Source: Phycisphaeraceae bacterium (GTDB taxonomy: Bacteria; Planctomycetota; Phycisphaerae; Phycisphaerales; Phycisphaeraceae). From it: DNA of 59,022 nt. The position numbers were made by a program, and so were the translations under genes. Shown here piece after piece: positions 36,660 through 46,343 of the stretch. The stretch covers positions 1 to 59,022 of the forward strand of contig JAFIFY010000029.1 of assembly GCA_020831765.1 (NCBI GenBank), read 5' to 3'. Below the pieces are notes generated by a model that worked only from the letters and a program-made list of their open reading frames with translations, was not told the origin of the DNA and searched no databases. Position 1 is the first letter of the stretch. The number at the start of each line of letters is the position of its first letter.

Positions 36660-37766
36660 ATGTTTCGATCCAACGATGCGATGGTCGGGCGTTCACGGTC
36701 ATGGCCGATTCGGGCTTTTGTCCTTGCTTTGGCTGTGTTTGCGATGCCGGGTGCCTGGCTTGCCGCGGCCCAAGCCGGCGTTGACAGCACACGTCCTGTC
36801 CGGGATTTCGATCCCGGAGCGACCGAACCATGGGTGCAACAGCAGGTTGCTCCGCCGGATTCCCCCGAGGGTCGCCTGCAGGCCGTCCGCAAGCTGTTGG
36901 CCGAGGATCAGCCCCGCGATGCGATTCGCGAGCTTGGACAGTGGGAATCGGTGTATTCTGATCATCCGTTGATGGCCGAAGCGAGGCTGCTTCGGGGCGA
37001 TGCGAAGGTGGCCAGGGGTGACTACTACGGGTCCCTTTACGATTATGAGTACGTCGCGCGACGATTTCCGGGGACCGAGCAATTCGAGATCGCCCTGGAA
37101 CGGCTCTACGAAGTGGGCAAGCTTTTTCTGCATGGAAAGCTCAGGAGCACATGGCTGGTGCCGTTCAGGATCTTCCCGGCTCGTTCTGAAGCTGAAGAGG
37201 TCATGATTCGCATTCAAGTACGTGCCCCGGGCAGCGAGATCGCCGAGCGCGCGGCGTTCACACTGGCCGAATACTACTTTGATCGTGGGCGGATGCGTCT
37301 GGCCGCGGAGATGTACGACATATTCCTGATCAATTTCCCCCGAAGCGAAAAGCGCGAGTTGGCCATGCGTCGATTGATCCAGGCCAGCCTCGCCTCATTC
37401 AAAGGGCCGCGCTTCGATGCCTCGGGATTGATCGAGGCCCGCGAACGCTTGATCGCCTACGAGTCCGAGTTTCCCGCGGCCGCCGAGCGCCTCGGCGTCA
37501 AGGCGCTGATGGTGCGCATTGAAGAAAGTCTGGCGCTGAAACTGATGGACACCGCCCAGTGGTATGAACGGCGGGGAAAGGACTTCAGTGCCGTCTATCT
37601 TTATGAGCGACTGGTTCACGAGTATCCCGCGACCGCCGCGGCCCGCGACGCCGAGCGAAGGCTTGAACGCCTTCGCCCGTCACCTCCCTCCGCCGAGCCC
37701 GCTGAGCGGCCCGCGACGGACAACGGAGCCCAGCCACCGGAAAATGTGGAGCGGGATGCCGATTAG
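36660..37766 (+). CDS. BamD-like TPR protein
   Basis: 368-aa secreted protein with a signal segment (about 15-38) and tetratricopeptide-type repeats (about 60-340). The pattern of DDPRDAIREL-type helices, RRFPGTEQFEIAL, FPRSEKRELAMRRL and YPATAAARDAERRL matches BamD, the outer-membrane assembly lipoprotein that works with BamA. The usual lipidation Cys is not evident, so it may be periplasmic or anchored otherwise. AGGA lies 7 bp before the ATG. The next gene, lptE-like, suggests an outer-membrane biogenesis cluster. Confidence 0.75.
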   Translation: MFRSNDAMVGRSRSWPIRAFVLALAVFAMPGAWLAAAQAGVDSTRPVRDFDPGATEPWVQQQVAPPDSPEGRLQAVRKLLAEDQPRDAIRELGQWESVYSDHPLMAEARLLRGDAKVARGDYYGSLYDYEYVARRFPGTEQFEIALERLYEVGKLFLHGKLRSTWLVPFRIFPARSEAEEVMIRIQVRAPGSEIAERAAFTLAEYYFDRGRMRLAAEMYDIFLINFPRSEKRELAMRRLIQASLASFKGPRFDASGLIEARERLIAYESEFPAAAERLGVKALMVRIEESLALKLMDTAQWYERRGKDFSAVYLYERLVHEYPATAAARDAERRLERLRPSPPSAEPAERPATDNGAQPPENVERDAD

Positions 37767-37839
37767 TGCCGCACGCCCGGGCGACACCCATGGGTCGGTG
37801 GTTCGGCCCGATGGTTGTGCGGAATTTACAGGGAACATC

Positions 37840-38403
37840 ATGCCTACGGCCGGAAAGGAGCAATGGGTAACCGCCACGCGACTTGTTCGTGGAGTCCGCG
37901 GTGTGTTGCTTGCCGGCCTGTTGATTCTGGCTCTTCCGGCGGGCTGCGGGTACTCCGCCCGATCGCTTTATTTCGAGGATGTGGACACGGTGGTGGTGAT
38001 GAGTTTCACCAGCCGCGCGGTGATGTATCCCGATGCCGAGTTTCGCCTGACTGAGGCGATCAAGAAGAAGATCGAGCGTCAGACGCCGTACAAGGTGACG
38101 GATTCGAGGAACGCCGACACGATTCTTGAGGGTCAGATCACCGATGTCCGCCAGGCGGTGCTATCCCGCGCCCGGACGGTGGGCACGGTTCGCGAGACGG
38201 AGGTCGAACTGACCATCGATTTTGTGTGGAGGGATCGACGCTCGGGCGAGGTACTTCGCGAGCGCCGGGGCCTGGTCCAGGTCGGCCGCTATTTGCCGAC
38301 GCGGGAGACCGCGCAGACCCTGGATTTCGGGTTGGACATGGCGGTGGATCGAATGGCGGACACGGTGGTCTCTTTGATGCGGAGGGATTGGGAGCGTCCC
38401 TGA
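37840..38403 (+). CDS. LptE-like LPS assembly lipoprotein
   Basis: 187-aa lipoprotein. The signal segment ends in LALPAGC. The conserved GCGYSARSLYFEDVDTVVV start and the sandwich fold that follows (TDSRNADTILEGQITDV, RRGLVQVGRY) fit planctomycete LptE-type proteins, which plug the LptD barrel in the outer membrane. The ATG at 37840 has GGGA 5 bp upstream; longer readings into the bamD-like gene lack support. Distance to that gene is 73 bp. Function rests on family resemblance. Confidence 0.7.
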   Translation: MPTAGKEQWVTATRLVRGVRGVLLAGLLILALPAGCGYSARSLYFEDVDTVVVMSFTSRAVMYPDAEFRLTEAIKKKIERQTPYKVTDSRNADTILEGQITDVRQAVLSRARTVGTVRETEVELTIDFVWRDRRSGEVLRERRGLVQVGRYLPTRETAQTLDFGLDMAVDRMADTVVSLMRRDWERP

Positions 38404-38521
38404 AGGAGAGTCCGAGTGGCCGCGCGGCGATCGTCGATGGGTTTGCCGGGTCGGCGACGGCTACAATTGGCTTGTCACATGCCGCCGATCTGTGCGGTGA
38501 TGACGACCGACCGGAATCTGA

Positions 38522-40609
38522 GTGAACTCCATGGCAGAACAAGGTCCCGAAAACGAAGAGAAATCCCGGCGTGATTCCTCCGGGCGCGATTCCTCCGAGC
38601 CCGAGAAACGCGAGGGCCCGGACAACCAGCAGAAGCCGCCGCAGAACTTCATCTCCAAGACCGCCATGGGCTGGATTCTGCTCGGCGGATTGGTGATTCT
38701 GCTGTTCGTGCTGATGAGCAACGCCCAGAATCGGGCCGAGTCGGTCCCATGGCAGACGTTTCTGCACCACGCCCAGAGCGGCGATTTCCAGGAGCCGGTC
38801 CTGGTCGAGAACACCCGGATCACCGGCATTCTCAAGCCCGAGACCCGCGGCGTCGAGGCGACGCGCTCAGCGTCCCCGCGCCGGGTTTCCTTTGAGATCG
38901 ATCGGCAGAGCAAGGTCTGGTATCTGGATCAGCTCAACCGCGCCAATCAGGACCACGTGGCGCGCAGCGGCGATTCGATCCTCATGCCGTTTCTTCTCCA
39001 CTGGGGACCGCTGATTCTGATCGCGTTCCTCATCTGGTTCTTCCTTTTCCGCGGTCTTCGCAATGCCGGGGGTGGCGCGGGCATGCTGGGCAATTTCGGA
39101 CGAAGCCGCCACAAGGTGACGAACAAGGAGCACTCCAACGTCACGCTCAACGATGTGGCCGGCATCGACGAGGCCAAGGACGAAGTCAACGAGATCGTTG
39201 AATTCCTCAAGAGCCCCAAAAAGTTTCAGCGGTTGGGCGGTCGCGTGCCGCGCGGCGTGCTGCTGATCGGCGAGCCGGGTTGCGGCAAGACCCTGCTGGC
39301 CAAGGCCGTCGCCGGCGAGGCCGATGTGCCGTTCTTCTCGATCTCCGGGTCCGATTTCGTCGAGATGTTCGTCGGCGTTGGCGCCAGTCGCGTCCGTGAC
39401 CTGTTCAAGCAAGCCAAGGATAACTCGCCCTGCATCATTTTCCTCGATGAGATCGATGCGGTCGGGCGCAAGCGTGGCAGCGGCTTTTCCAGCGGCGGCC
39501 ATGATGAGCGTGAGCAGACGCTCAACGCCATCCTCGTCGAGATGGATGGCTTTGATTCCAGCGACCAGGTGATCGTGATGGCGGCGACCAACCGCAACGA
39601 TGTCCTGGATCCGGCCTTGACGCGCCCGGGGCGGTTCGATCGACAGATCCATGTTCCGCTCCCGGACCTGCGAGGCCGTGCCGAGATTCTTTCAGTTCAC
39701 GCCAAGCGCGTGAAGATGGGCCCGAATGTCGATCTTGAGAAACTGGCCCGAGGCACGCCGATGTTCAGTGGTGCGGACCTGGCGGCGATCATCAACGAGG
39801 CGGCGATCGGCGCGACCCTTCAGGGCAAGGACTATGTCGAGCAGGCCGATCTGGAAGAGGCACGCGACAAGGTCAAGTGGGGCCGCGCCCGCAAGAGCCA
39901 CCGGGTTGATGAGGATGAAAAGCGGGTCATCGCCTTCCACGAGGCGGGTCATGCCCTTGTGATGTGCTTCGATGAGGACTCTGAACCCCTGCACAAGGTG
40001 ACCATCATTCCGCGCGGCATGGGGCTGGGCGTCACTTTCTCGCTGCCGGAAAAGGATCGCCATATCTGGACTCGGCGGCAACTGCTGGCCAAACTTCGGG
40101 TCACCTTCGGCGGGCGTATCGCCGAGGAAATGGAGTGCGGCGACATCTCCAGCGGCGCGGCCATGGATATCCGCCAGGCCACCAGCATCGCCCGCGCCAT
40201 GGTCATGCAATGGGGCATGAGCGAGAAATTGGGCTTTCAGTTGCTGGGCTCGGACGAAACCAAGAACCCGTGGGAACAGCCGGACAAGTACTACAGCGAG
40301 GAAACCGCCCGGCTGATCGATGATGAGGTCGGCAGGCTGATCCAGGAGACCTACCAGCAGACCCGCACGATGCTCGAGAATCATCGTGAGGAACTGGTGC
40401 GCCTGGCCGAGGCCCTGCTCAAGTACGAGACCCTGTCGCGCGAGGAAGTGGACCGCCTGCTCAAGGGCGAGTTGCTGGACAAGCCGACGGTGGGTGATCT
40501 GCTGCGGGCCGAGCGGGAGAAGATGAAGGACGCCGGCGGCAAGGATCGTGCCCAGTCGCCGCGCTCCGAATCCGATGATTCGCCCGGCGTCGTGCCTTCA
40601 CCGGCCTGA
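38522..40609 (+). CDS. ftsH: ATP-dependent zinc metalloprotease FtsH
   Basis: Membrane AAA+ protease (695 aa) degrading membrane and regulatory proteins. An acidic, low-complexity N-terminus (1-45) is followed by two membrane helices (about 50-66 and 155-175) around a periplasmic domain. Walker A GEPGCGKT (about 250), Walker [14 protein letters not shown], the second region of homology [19 protein letters not shown] and protease HEAGH (about 472) are all intact. The GTG at 38522 has GGAA upstream; an ATG at 38531 is equally possible. About 118 bp separates it from the lptE-like gene, so a separate promoter is likely. Confidence 0.96.
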   Translation: MNSMAEQGPENEEKSRRDSSGRDSSEPEKREGPDNQQKPPQNFISKTAMGWILLGGLVILLFVLMSNAQNRAESVPWQTFLHHAQSGDFQEPVLVENTRITGILKPETRGVEATRSASPRRVSFEIDRQSKVWYLDQLNRANQDHVARSGDSILMPFLLHWGPLILIAFLIWFFLFRGLRNAGGGAGMLGNFGRSRHKVTNKEHSNVTLNDVAGIDEAKDEVNEIVEFLKSPKKFQRLGGRVPRGVLLIGEPGCGKTLLAKAVAGEADVPFFSISGSDFVEMFVGVGASRVRDLFKQAKDNSPCIIFLDEIDAVGRKRGSGFSSGGHDEREQTLNAILVEMDGFDSSDQVIVMAATNRNDVLDPALTRPGRFDRQIHVPLPDLRGRAEILSVHAKRVKMGPNVDLEKLARGTPMFSGADLAAIINEAAIGATLQGKDYVEQADLEEARDKVKWGRARKSHRVDEDEKRVIAFHEAGHALVMCFDEDSEPLHKVTIIPRGMGLGVTFSLPEKDRHIWTRRQLLAKLRVTFGGRIAEEMECGDISSGAAMDIRQATSIARAMVMQWGMSEKLGFQLLGSDETKNPWEQPDKYYSEETARLIDDEVGRLIQETYQQTRTMLENHREELVRLAEALLKYETLSREEVDRLLKGELLDKPTVGDLLRAEREKMKDAGGKDRAQSPRSESDDSPGVVPSPA

Positions 40610-40683
40610 TCCTCGACACCTTTTTGCCGATTCCGTTTGAAAAAAGCCCGATTTTCCGGCGCTGAACTTTTCATGGACGGATT

Positions 40684-40923
40684 ATGGGTTATACTTTCGC
40701 AAGCATGGTTCGGATGATGACAATTCTGGCTTTCGGATCCTTGCTGAGCTTGGCTCTCTTGAGCCAGGGCTGTACGGACAAGCTGTTTGTCGATGATCGC
40801 GAGGTCTCGCAGTACGATCGATACCGTATTCTGCGAGGCGAGGAGCCGCAGCGATTTCGCCGCGATCCATTCGGTCGCCAGGAGCCGGCCCTTCGCGAGC
40901 GCTTGCTGACTCAGGAGCGGTGA
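40684..40923 (+). CDS. Small putative lipoprotein
   Basis: 79-aa protein with a hydrophobic segment (about 13-27) ending in LLSQGC, a plausible lipobox, then a 48-residue charged tail rich in Arg, Asp and Gln. No known family is recognised. It lies 74 bp after ftsH in the same direction. A TATACT-like -10 sequence overlaps its first codons (40693-40698), so the true start could be the ATG at 40705, which would then be almost leaderless. Confidence 0.5.
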   Translation: MGYTFASMVRMMTILAFGSLLSLALLSQGCTDKLFVDDREVSQYDRYRILRGEEPQRFRRDPFGRQEPALRERLLTQER

Positions 40924-41198
40924 CCCGTTCCCCCGCGGTGGTGGCCGGCCGATCCGTGCTTGGGTCCTGATGGGCTTGCCAGATGGAACGCGGCCCTGGA
41001 GGGCGAATCCGGGGTCGGGCCGTCGCCGGCAATGTTGACCGGAGTTGATGGGTCAGTGGAGCCCGTGACACGGGTTGATGGGTTGGCTGAAAGGTAAGGG
41101 TTGCTTTAATTAATCTTAGTGGCCCAATAATGCCGATAACCTGAACAGGGTGTTTTGGATTGGACCGGCCGTAACCGACGAGAGGAACAGGTTCGGGA

Positions 41199-41819
41199 AT
41201 GCTGACAGTCTCCAGGCGAACCATCCTGGTGCTCGGCTCGCTGACGATGGCGATGACGCTGACGTCGCTACTGTTGCTCGTTCTTGAGCCCAGCGGCCGG
41301 GCCCTGGGCCAGATCGGCAACCTGCGATCCCTTATGGTGGCCACGCCCGACGGTCAGGAAGTGCCGATCGTCCGGGATACTTCGGTTCCTCTCAAGCCCG
41401 AGCAATGGCGGGAGATTCACATCGGATTCACCGGTTCGGGGTCTGGCACGGCTGAGGATATGGACCGGCACCATCGTTCCATGGGGCTTCAAGGTCTCGC
41501 CGACCATTTTGTCTTGCTCAACGGCCGGCCGACGGGCGATGGTCATGTCGCCGTGGGGTACCGCTGGAAAGATCAGATCGCCGCCGCACGGATCAGTGCG
41601 CAAGGGTCAACATCACTGGGTTCGGCGGTCAAGGTGGCGATCGTAGGCGATCCCCGGCGCAGTCCGATGACCGAAGCCCAGTTCGAGTCGCTCGTGGAAC
41701 TGGTCCGTCAACTGCAGGCCGCGCTTTCGATTCCACCCGAGCATGTACTTGTCGAAGAGGGTTGGCACTTCGCCGAAGAGGGCAAGTTCCGAAGCCAGTT
41801 GCTGCGTCCGGCCTATTGA
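41199..41819 (+). CDS. Amidase_2/PGRP-like protein lacking zinc ligands
   Basis: 206-aa protein with an N-terminal signal or anchor helix (about 8-28). The rest follows the N-acetylmuramoyl-L-alanine amidase (amidase_2) fold as found in planctomycetes: WREIHIGFT, DRHHRSMGLQGLADHFVLL, GDGHVAVGYRWKDQ, then MTEAQFESLVELVRQLQ with IPPEHVLV. The zinc ligands are missing: the His of the IxxH strand is Gly76, the GAH loop reads AAR, and neither the GHR strand nor the final Cys is recognisable. It is probably a catalytically inactive, perhaps peptidoglycan-binding, relative. The following lipoprotein gene is convergent. Confidence 0.6.
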   Translation: MLTVSRRTILVLGSLTMAMTLTSLLLLVLEPSGRALGQIGNLRSLMVATPDGQEVPIVRDTSVPLKPEQWREIHIGFTGSGSGTAEDMDRHHRSMGLQGLADHFVLLNGRPTGDGHVAVGYRWKDQIAAARISAQGSTSLGSAVKVAIVGDPRRSPMTEAQFESLVELVRQLQAALSIPPEHVLVEEGWHFAEEGKFRSQLLRPAY

Positions 41820-41937
41820 TCGAGCGGGTTCCCGACATCCAATTTCGAATCGGGGAATGGCACCTTGTGATGCGCGCCTGTCGACCGGCGGCTCCGATGG
41901 GCGGCTGGCTGGCCCATGGCCGCGCCACGCTTGCGGC

Positions 41938-43113
41938 TCATGATCGATCCCGCTCGATGATGGTGATGGGGATCGACGCCACATCGGTGGTCTGATTGGC
42001 CTGATCGGTGATTCTAATTTTGAGTACATAGTGGCCCACGGCCAGGGAAGGCAGCCGCACGACCTGCACGGTGAAGAAGTCGCGTCGCCGGTTGCGGCTC
42101 TCGTCGACCAGTCGGGCCGATTCGGTTCGCCAGATGGGCTCATGTCCCGCGGACTGGCTGTATAACTCTATTTCCTGAAGCAGATTGACCACATGTAGTT
42201 CGCCCCGGCGAACGGTCTCGAAGCGGTCAAGCTCCAGATAGGTGACCAAGGAATGAGATCGTCCGGCGGTGAACCGGGTGTGGGGCAACGCCTCGTAGAT
42301 GCCGAATCCGCCGACCTGCCGGGTCAGCCGGGCTTTACTGATTCGAACCGGGGCATTCGGCTCCGGCTCGGGTTCTCGGGCGGCCTGTGTCCCGGCGGGC
42401 GGTGAGTCGCCGGTCGGACGCAGTTCGGCAACAAGCTGCCGCCAGTCGGCGCGGCGTAGCGTGGGCTTGAGCAACTCCAGAGCGCGCCGCTGCTCGTCGT
42501 TCAGGCGCGAATGGGCATTGCCCTTTTGCGCTCCGCCGGCCTCGGTCCGGACGACTTCAAGAAGTGCCGCGGCCATGTGCGGATCTTTGAACTGTTCGGA
42601 CAGCCACTCCAGAGCCAGTTTTCGAAGCTCCTCTTCATCCAGCGCGGCGTTCTCCACGGTGGCGGGCGGTGCATCATCGCTCGTTGCCCGCTCGATCGGT
42701 TCGTCGGCGTGCCCTGTCCGGTCCGAGCCGCTGTTCGGAGGATTTCGTCGAAGCACGGTGCTGCCATGCGCTGATGGTTCGGGCATGGGCAGGCCTTCCT
42801 CGTCGCCTGCCTTGTCCTCAAGATTTCCGGGTGCCGCCGTGGGCGTGAGGCCGAATTCGGCCAGCATCCGGCGGTATGCGGTGGCCGCGTCAGATTCCTC
42901 ATCACCGTTATCGGACGAACTGCCCAGCCTGCTCGGGACGGGTTCGTCGGGCTCGGTCAGGGCATCCAGCCCCCGGTTTCGAGCATCTTCGGACTGCATC
43001 CGCTGGCCGGTTGCACACCCTGCCAGGAAAAGCACAACGGCAACCCCCAGAAGGATGGGAATACGTAAGTATAGTGATAAGACGATTTTATGTGACTTAC
43101 TTCGGGCCGGCAC
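41938..43113 (-). CDS. Putative lipoprotein of unknown function
   Basis: 391-aa protein starting at a GTG with GAGGA 8 bp upstream. A membrane segment ends in FLAGC (lipobox). Residues 40-240 are low complexity, acidic and Pro/Ser-rich. Residues 245-385 form a more ordered C-terminal domain (GFGIYEALP, RSHSLVTYLELDRF, AVGHYVLKIRITDQAN) of beta-strand character. I do not recognise a family. It is encoded opposite to the amidase-like gene. Confidence 0.6.
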   Translation of the reverse strand: MPARSKSHKIVLSLYLRIPILLGVAVVLFLAGCATGQRMQSEDARNRGLDALTEPDEPVPSRLGSSSDNGDEESDAATAYRRMLAEFGLTPTAAPGNLEDKAGDEEGLPMPEPSAHGSTVLRRNPPNSGSDRTGHADEPIERATSDDAPPATVENAALDEEELRKLALEWLSEQFKDPHMAAALLEVVRTEAGGAQKGNAHSRLNDEQRRALELLKPTLRRADWRQLVAELRPTGDSPPAGTQAAREPEPEPNAPVRISKARLTRQVGGFGIYEALPHTRFTAGRSHSLVTYLELDRFETVRRGELHVVNLLQEIELYSQSAGHEPIWRTESARLVDESRNRRRDFFTVQVVRLPSLAVGHYVLKIRITDQANQTTDVASIPITIIERDRS

Positions 43114-43206
43114 GTTGACGATCCTCGTCGTGGCCCGGGGCCCGGAGCCGACGCGACCCGTCCATCAGGCCGTCATCAGGTCGGCGATCCGTTGCTCAGG
43201 CCGGCT

Positions 43207-44304
43207 TCAGCCCATCTCATCGACCATTTTGATGCACAGACATTCGAGGTTGCTCAGCGGCGTCCCGTAACCGGATTTCGAGCGACGGTCGCCCTCGATG
43301 CACTGATCGAACATTCGCACCAGTTGATGGCGGTTGAGGCGTCGCATCAGACGCAGGAACGTCGCACGGCCAGGCCCGAACAACTTCAGCTTCGCGCCGA
43401 TCTCGCTGTCCGGTACCCCCCGGTGCTGAAGGTTGGCGCCCAGCCAGAGACGTCGGACCAGATCCGATACCGCATAACTGACCAGAACTTCGCTCTGGCC
43501 GGACAGATCGATGATCTCATGCAGCTTTTCGATCACCATGCCGGCATGCGACCTCGATCCGGTTGGCCGGTCGGCGGCCAGGGCATTGAGCAGGGCATCC
43601 TGAAGCGCCCAGACCTGTTCATCGCTGGTGCGGGACACCAGCTCATCGACCAGTTCCGGCTCGATCGACCGACTGTCTCCGGCGGCGGTTGCCAGTTTGG
43701 CCAATTCCACATCCAGACGCATCAGGTCCGTGCCTCGGCGACGAACCAGTCGCTCGGCCGACTCGCGTGGGAGCTTGGCCTGCCAATGCTCCGAAGCGCG
43801 GCGGGTGACCCAAGCGATGGCTTCGGGTTGCTTGACCGGCTCGCATTTGATCTTGGCACCGATACGGGCGACGGCCTTGTCGAGATTGCCCGGTCGCCAG
43901 GTCGAGGCTTGAAGCACCAGGCACGAGTTGTCGGCCGGTGCCGCGGCATAGCGCTCCAGCAGTTCACGGTGGCGGCCGGCGAACTCCTCGGCCTGCTCAA
44001 CCACCACCAGATTGAATGGGCTGAACATCGAGGGGGTGCGAAGGTGGTCGAATAGCTCAGCCGGTTCGGCCGAAGCGCCATCAAAAACTTTGGGTTCGAC
44101 CTCACCGACCTCCTGGGCGATGGCGCGTCGAAGTTCCGTCAGGACTTCCCGCTTGCGCATCTCCTCCGGACCGTGCAGGATCACCATCCGCCAAGCCGCG
44201 GTGGGCTCCGGATCGCGGGTGGATCTTGATGCGGCGGATCGCTTGGCCATGGTCGGGCGACATTGTAACCATGCCTCGCGGTCGGAGATGGAACGATCAA
44301 TCAT
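43207..44304 (-). CDS. holA: DNA polymerase III subunit delta
   Basis: Clamp-loader subunit that opens the beta sliding clamp (365 aa). The pattern WRMVILHGPEEMRKREV near the N-terminus, VVVEQAEEF, LRVFE-type LDVELAKLA, then SDEQVWALQDALLNALA and the C-terminal collar helices (LRRLNRHQLVRMFDQC) match the family. Like other delta subunits it has no functional Walker A. The start may be the ATG at 44304 (overlapping the PTPS gene) or Met19. The gene follows the PTPS gene with an 8-bp overlap. Confidence 0.88.
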   Translation of the reverse strand: MIDRSISDREAWLQCRPTMAKRSAASRSTRDPEPTAAWRMVILHGPEEMRKREVLTELRRAIAQEVGEVEPKVFDGASAEPAELFDHLRTPSMFSPFNLVVVEQAEEFAGRHRELLERYAAAPADNSCLVLQASTWRPGNLDKAVARIGAKIKCEPVKQPEAIAWVTRRASEHWQAKLPRESAERLVRRRGTDLMRLDVELAKLATAAGDSRSIEPELVDELVSRTSDEQVWALQDALLNALAADRPTGSRSHAGMVIEKLHEIIDLSGQSEVLVSYAVSDLVRRLWLGANLQHRGVPDSEIGAKLKLFGPGRATFLRLMRRLNRHQLVRMFDQCIEGDRRSKSGYGTPLSNLECLCIKMVDEMG

Positions 44305-45142
44305 CGCCGCGATAAGTGCAGGAAGTCTTGCCGGTCTCCCAGACCGTCACCGCCTCAAGCTCGGCCCGCCCCGCATCGTCCAGATTCCGGATCGGCGATT
44401 CGAGAAGGCTGAAGATGATGCGGGCGATGTTCTCGACACTCGGGTTGAGATTGGCAAAGTGTTCGACATCACTGTTCAGGTGCTTGTGATCCAGCACATC
44501 AACAACGTGTTGATCGATGATCCGATCCAGCCGCGACACTTCGGGAAGGCCCCCGCGCTCATCGACCGGCGTCCGCACGCTGACCTCGAGGCGATAGTTG
44601 TGACCGTGTCCCGCCGGATTGTTGCACTTGCCGAAGATCGCAACGTTCTCCCGATCGCTCAATTCGGGAACATGCAGGCGATGGGATGCGGAGAACTCGT
44701 ATTGGTGCGCGATGGTGACGTATGGCATGGATTCCCCTCTTGAAGTGAATCGAAGATAAGGCGTCAGCTCAAGGTGAAGCTCGACAAGCCGACCTTCCAG
44801 TTCCTCGTCAACCGCCTGGAACATGTCCTGGAGCAGGCGGCCAAGCGCAACGGTTCGGCCCTGATGCGGATCATCGCCGATCGCCTGGCGCATCAGCGGC
44901 AAGGCGCGCAAGCGCGCCGCACGGTCGATCACGGTGATGTTGATGAAATAGCCTGTTCGGGGGTCAGGTTCGCCCCTCGCCAGCAAGTGAATCTGATAGA
45001 ACCGGCCCAGACCCCGCATCGGGGGCCATGCCGCGAAACTGTTGTCAACCGGCGCGGATTCTTCATCCTCATCGCCACCGATGCAAAATCGAACGGTGCG
45101 ACTCAGTTCGACCACGGGACGTGGTTTCTGTTTTCCGCTCAT
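44297..45142 (-). CDS. 6-pyruvoyl-tetrahydropterin synthase-type protein with a duplicated, degenerate N-domain
   Basis: 281-aa protein. The C-terminal half (140-281) is an intact PTPS/QueD fold: zinc ligands His154, His179 and His181, catalytic Cys173 in CNNPAGHGH, Asp218-His219 and Glu269. The CX5HGH spacing matches the animal-type 6-pyruvoyl-tetrahydropterin synthase rather than E. coli QueD (CxxxHGH). The N-terminal half (10-130) aligns with the same fold but has lost the ligands: GLGRFYQIHL stands where the active half has GHGHNYRLEV. Product could be a tetrahydrobiopterin or deazapurine precursor. It overlaps holA by 8 bp. Confidence 0.82.
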   Translation of the reverse strand: MSGKQKPRPVVELSRTVRFCIGGDEDEESAPVDNSFAAWPPMRGLGRFYQIHLLARGEPDPRTGYFINITVIDRAARLRALPLMRQAIGDDPHQGRTVALGRLLQDMFQAVDEELEGRLVELHLELTPYLRFTSRGESMPYVTIAHQYEFSASHRLHVPELSDRENVAIFGKCNNPAGHGHNYRLEVSVRTPVDERGGLPEVSRLDRIIDQHVVDVLDHKHLNSDVEHFANLNPSVENIARIIFSLLESPIRNLDDAGRAELEAVTVWETGKTSCTYRGDD

Positions 45143-45222
45143 GGGCCGATTATAGACGGCTTAGGCGCTGCGTCTCGCGGCTTGGAGACGCCATGCCAAG
45201 CGGGTGTGGATTCGTCGTCGGG

Positions 45223-45750
45223 TCATGCTCCGCAATCGGCGGGGTCCGAGCCGGTCGCGTTTTCGCCCAGGTCGTTCTCGCAGACGAGGGTAAACAGCTT
45301 GCGCCGCAATAACTGACCGGCGAGGATTTGGTCGTCGGTATGAACCACCATGACCGGCCGCCCTCGGGGACGTGACAGAAGGGGGTAGGAATACTCGATA
45401 CTGACCTCGGCCGAGAGCAGCGCTTTGCAGATGTCGCTGAAGCTTTTGCCGGAAGGAATCTCCACGGCCAGCACCTCGGCCTCGCTGAAGGGAATGTTGT
45501 TGCGGCGCAGCAGCCGACGCGCCAACTCGGCTCGCGAGGTGATCAGCCGGACCACGGCATGATCGGATGCCTCCAGGACGGTGAGCGCGGCGACTTCCAG
45601 ATACTGACCCTCGAACACGCCGACCAGCTCCAGCAGCTTGCCGACACGATTGGCCAGAAAGCAACTTAGCTGGGTGAGCGTGGGGGCCTCGAAGCCGTTG
45701 AGGGTCAATAGATCGCCCTCGTCACCCATGTCGTCATCAAACTCGCCCAT
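45223..45750 (-). CDS. Tandem ACT-domain protein
   Basis: 175-aa protein of two beta-alpha-beta-beta-alpha-beta units (about 25-90 and 95-165). TLTQLSCFLANRVGKLLELVG and VAALTVLEASDHAVVRLI resemble amino-acid-binding ACT domains such as the acetolactate synthase small subunit, here without an enzyme partner next to it. An acidic N-terminal leader precedes. The ligand and partner are unknown. It lies 80 bp upstream of the PTPS gene. Confidence 0.65.
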   Translation of the reverse strand: MGEFDDDMGDEGDLLTLNGFEAPTLTQLSCFLANRVGKLLELVGVFEGQYLEVAALTVLEASDHAVVRLITSRAELARRLLRRNNIPFSEAEVLAVEIPSGKSFSDICKALLSAEVSIEYSYPLLSRPRGRPVMVVHTDDQILAGQLLRRKLFTLVCENDLGENATGSDPADCGA

Positions 45751-46025
45751 TACATCATCTTATCGCACCCAGGCGATGAATCGAGGATAAACCGCCGGTC
45801 GTCCGCACGGAAGCCATCTCGCCGCGAGAAGGCCGCCTTGCCATGGAAGGGTTCGGCCCAGGTGTCGCCGGCGGGCGGCAAAACCCCATCCGGAAGGCGC
45901 CGTCGGTTCAAAAAGTGCCACGCGGCCTGGGGTGGCTGCGTGGCAGCAGAGGTACTTCTGGGGATTGTTGCGTGATGATCGTTCAAGGCTCGCCCTCGAA
46001 TCGAGTCGGCAACCGTGGATTTCAG

Positions 46026-46343
46026 TTACAGATCAGCCAACAGCCGATCGATGGCGGCATCGAGTTTCTCGGGGGTCTCGTATCGTCCCTCGGCGATTTC
46101 CGCCCGGACTCTGCCGACAAGGTCAAAGCGAATCGTCCCCTGCGACTCTCCGCGGCTTCGGTTCAGTCCCTCCTCAGAGAGATCAGCCCGGTCCACCGGC
46201 TCCCGATTCCCGGGACCGCCGGGCGTAGGACTTGCGGGGGTGGAAGCTCCGGGGGTATGACTTCCGGGGTTGGTTCGATTTCTCTCGGTGCCATTGACAC
46301 TTGGCGGAGTCAACGGGCGACCCAGCGGGGTAATCTCACTCAT
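46026..46343 (-). CDS. FlgM-like anti-sigma factor
   Basis: 105-aa protein. The C-terminal 35 residues (RFDLVGRVRAEIAEGRYET, then EKLDAAIDRLLADL) fit the sigma-28-binding helices of FlgM; the N-terminal half is disordered and rich in Pro, Gly and Thr. FlgM holds sigma-28 inactive until it is exported through the flagellar hook. I chose the ATG at 46343, with GAGGAG about 10 bp upstream. No flagellar gene lies nearby. It is a short match, so an unrelated small regulator is possible. Confidence 0.6.
   Translation of the reverse strand: MSEITPLGRPLTPPSVNGTERNRTNPGSHTPGASTPASPTPGGPGNREPVDRADLSEEGLNRSRGESQGTIRFDLVGRVRAEIAEGRYETPEKLDAAIDRLLADL

Noticed and set aside
40640-40666. Imperfect stem followed by six T on the minus strand after ftsH
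   Set aside because: No minus-strand gene ends here and the stem has a bulge; likely chance.
41119-41134. Sigma-54-like promoter TGGCCC...TGCC
   Set aside because: GG and GC elements are 9 nt apart instead of 10 and the -24 box lacks its consensus.
43162-43176. 15-bp match to the arm of the hairpin at 27470
   Set aside because: About one or two chance repeats of this length are expected in 59 kb and the second site has no matching second arm.
45750-45986. 78-codon reading frame directly upstream of the ACT-domain gene, minus strand
   Set aside because: Its Pro/Arg-rich translation has no recognisable feature; overlap with the next start is suggestive but not enough.
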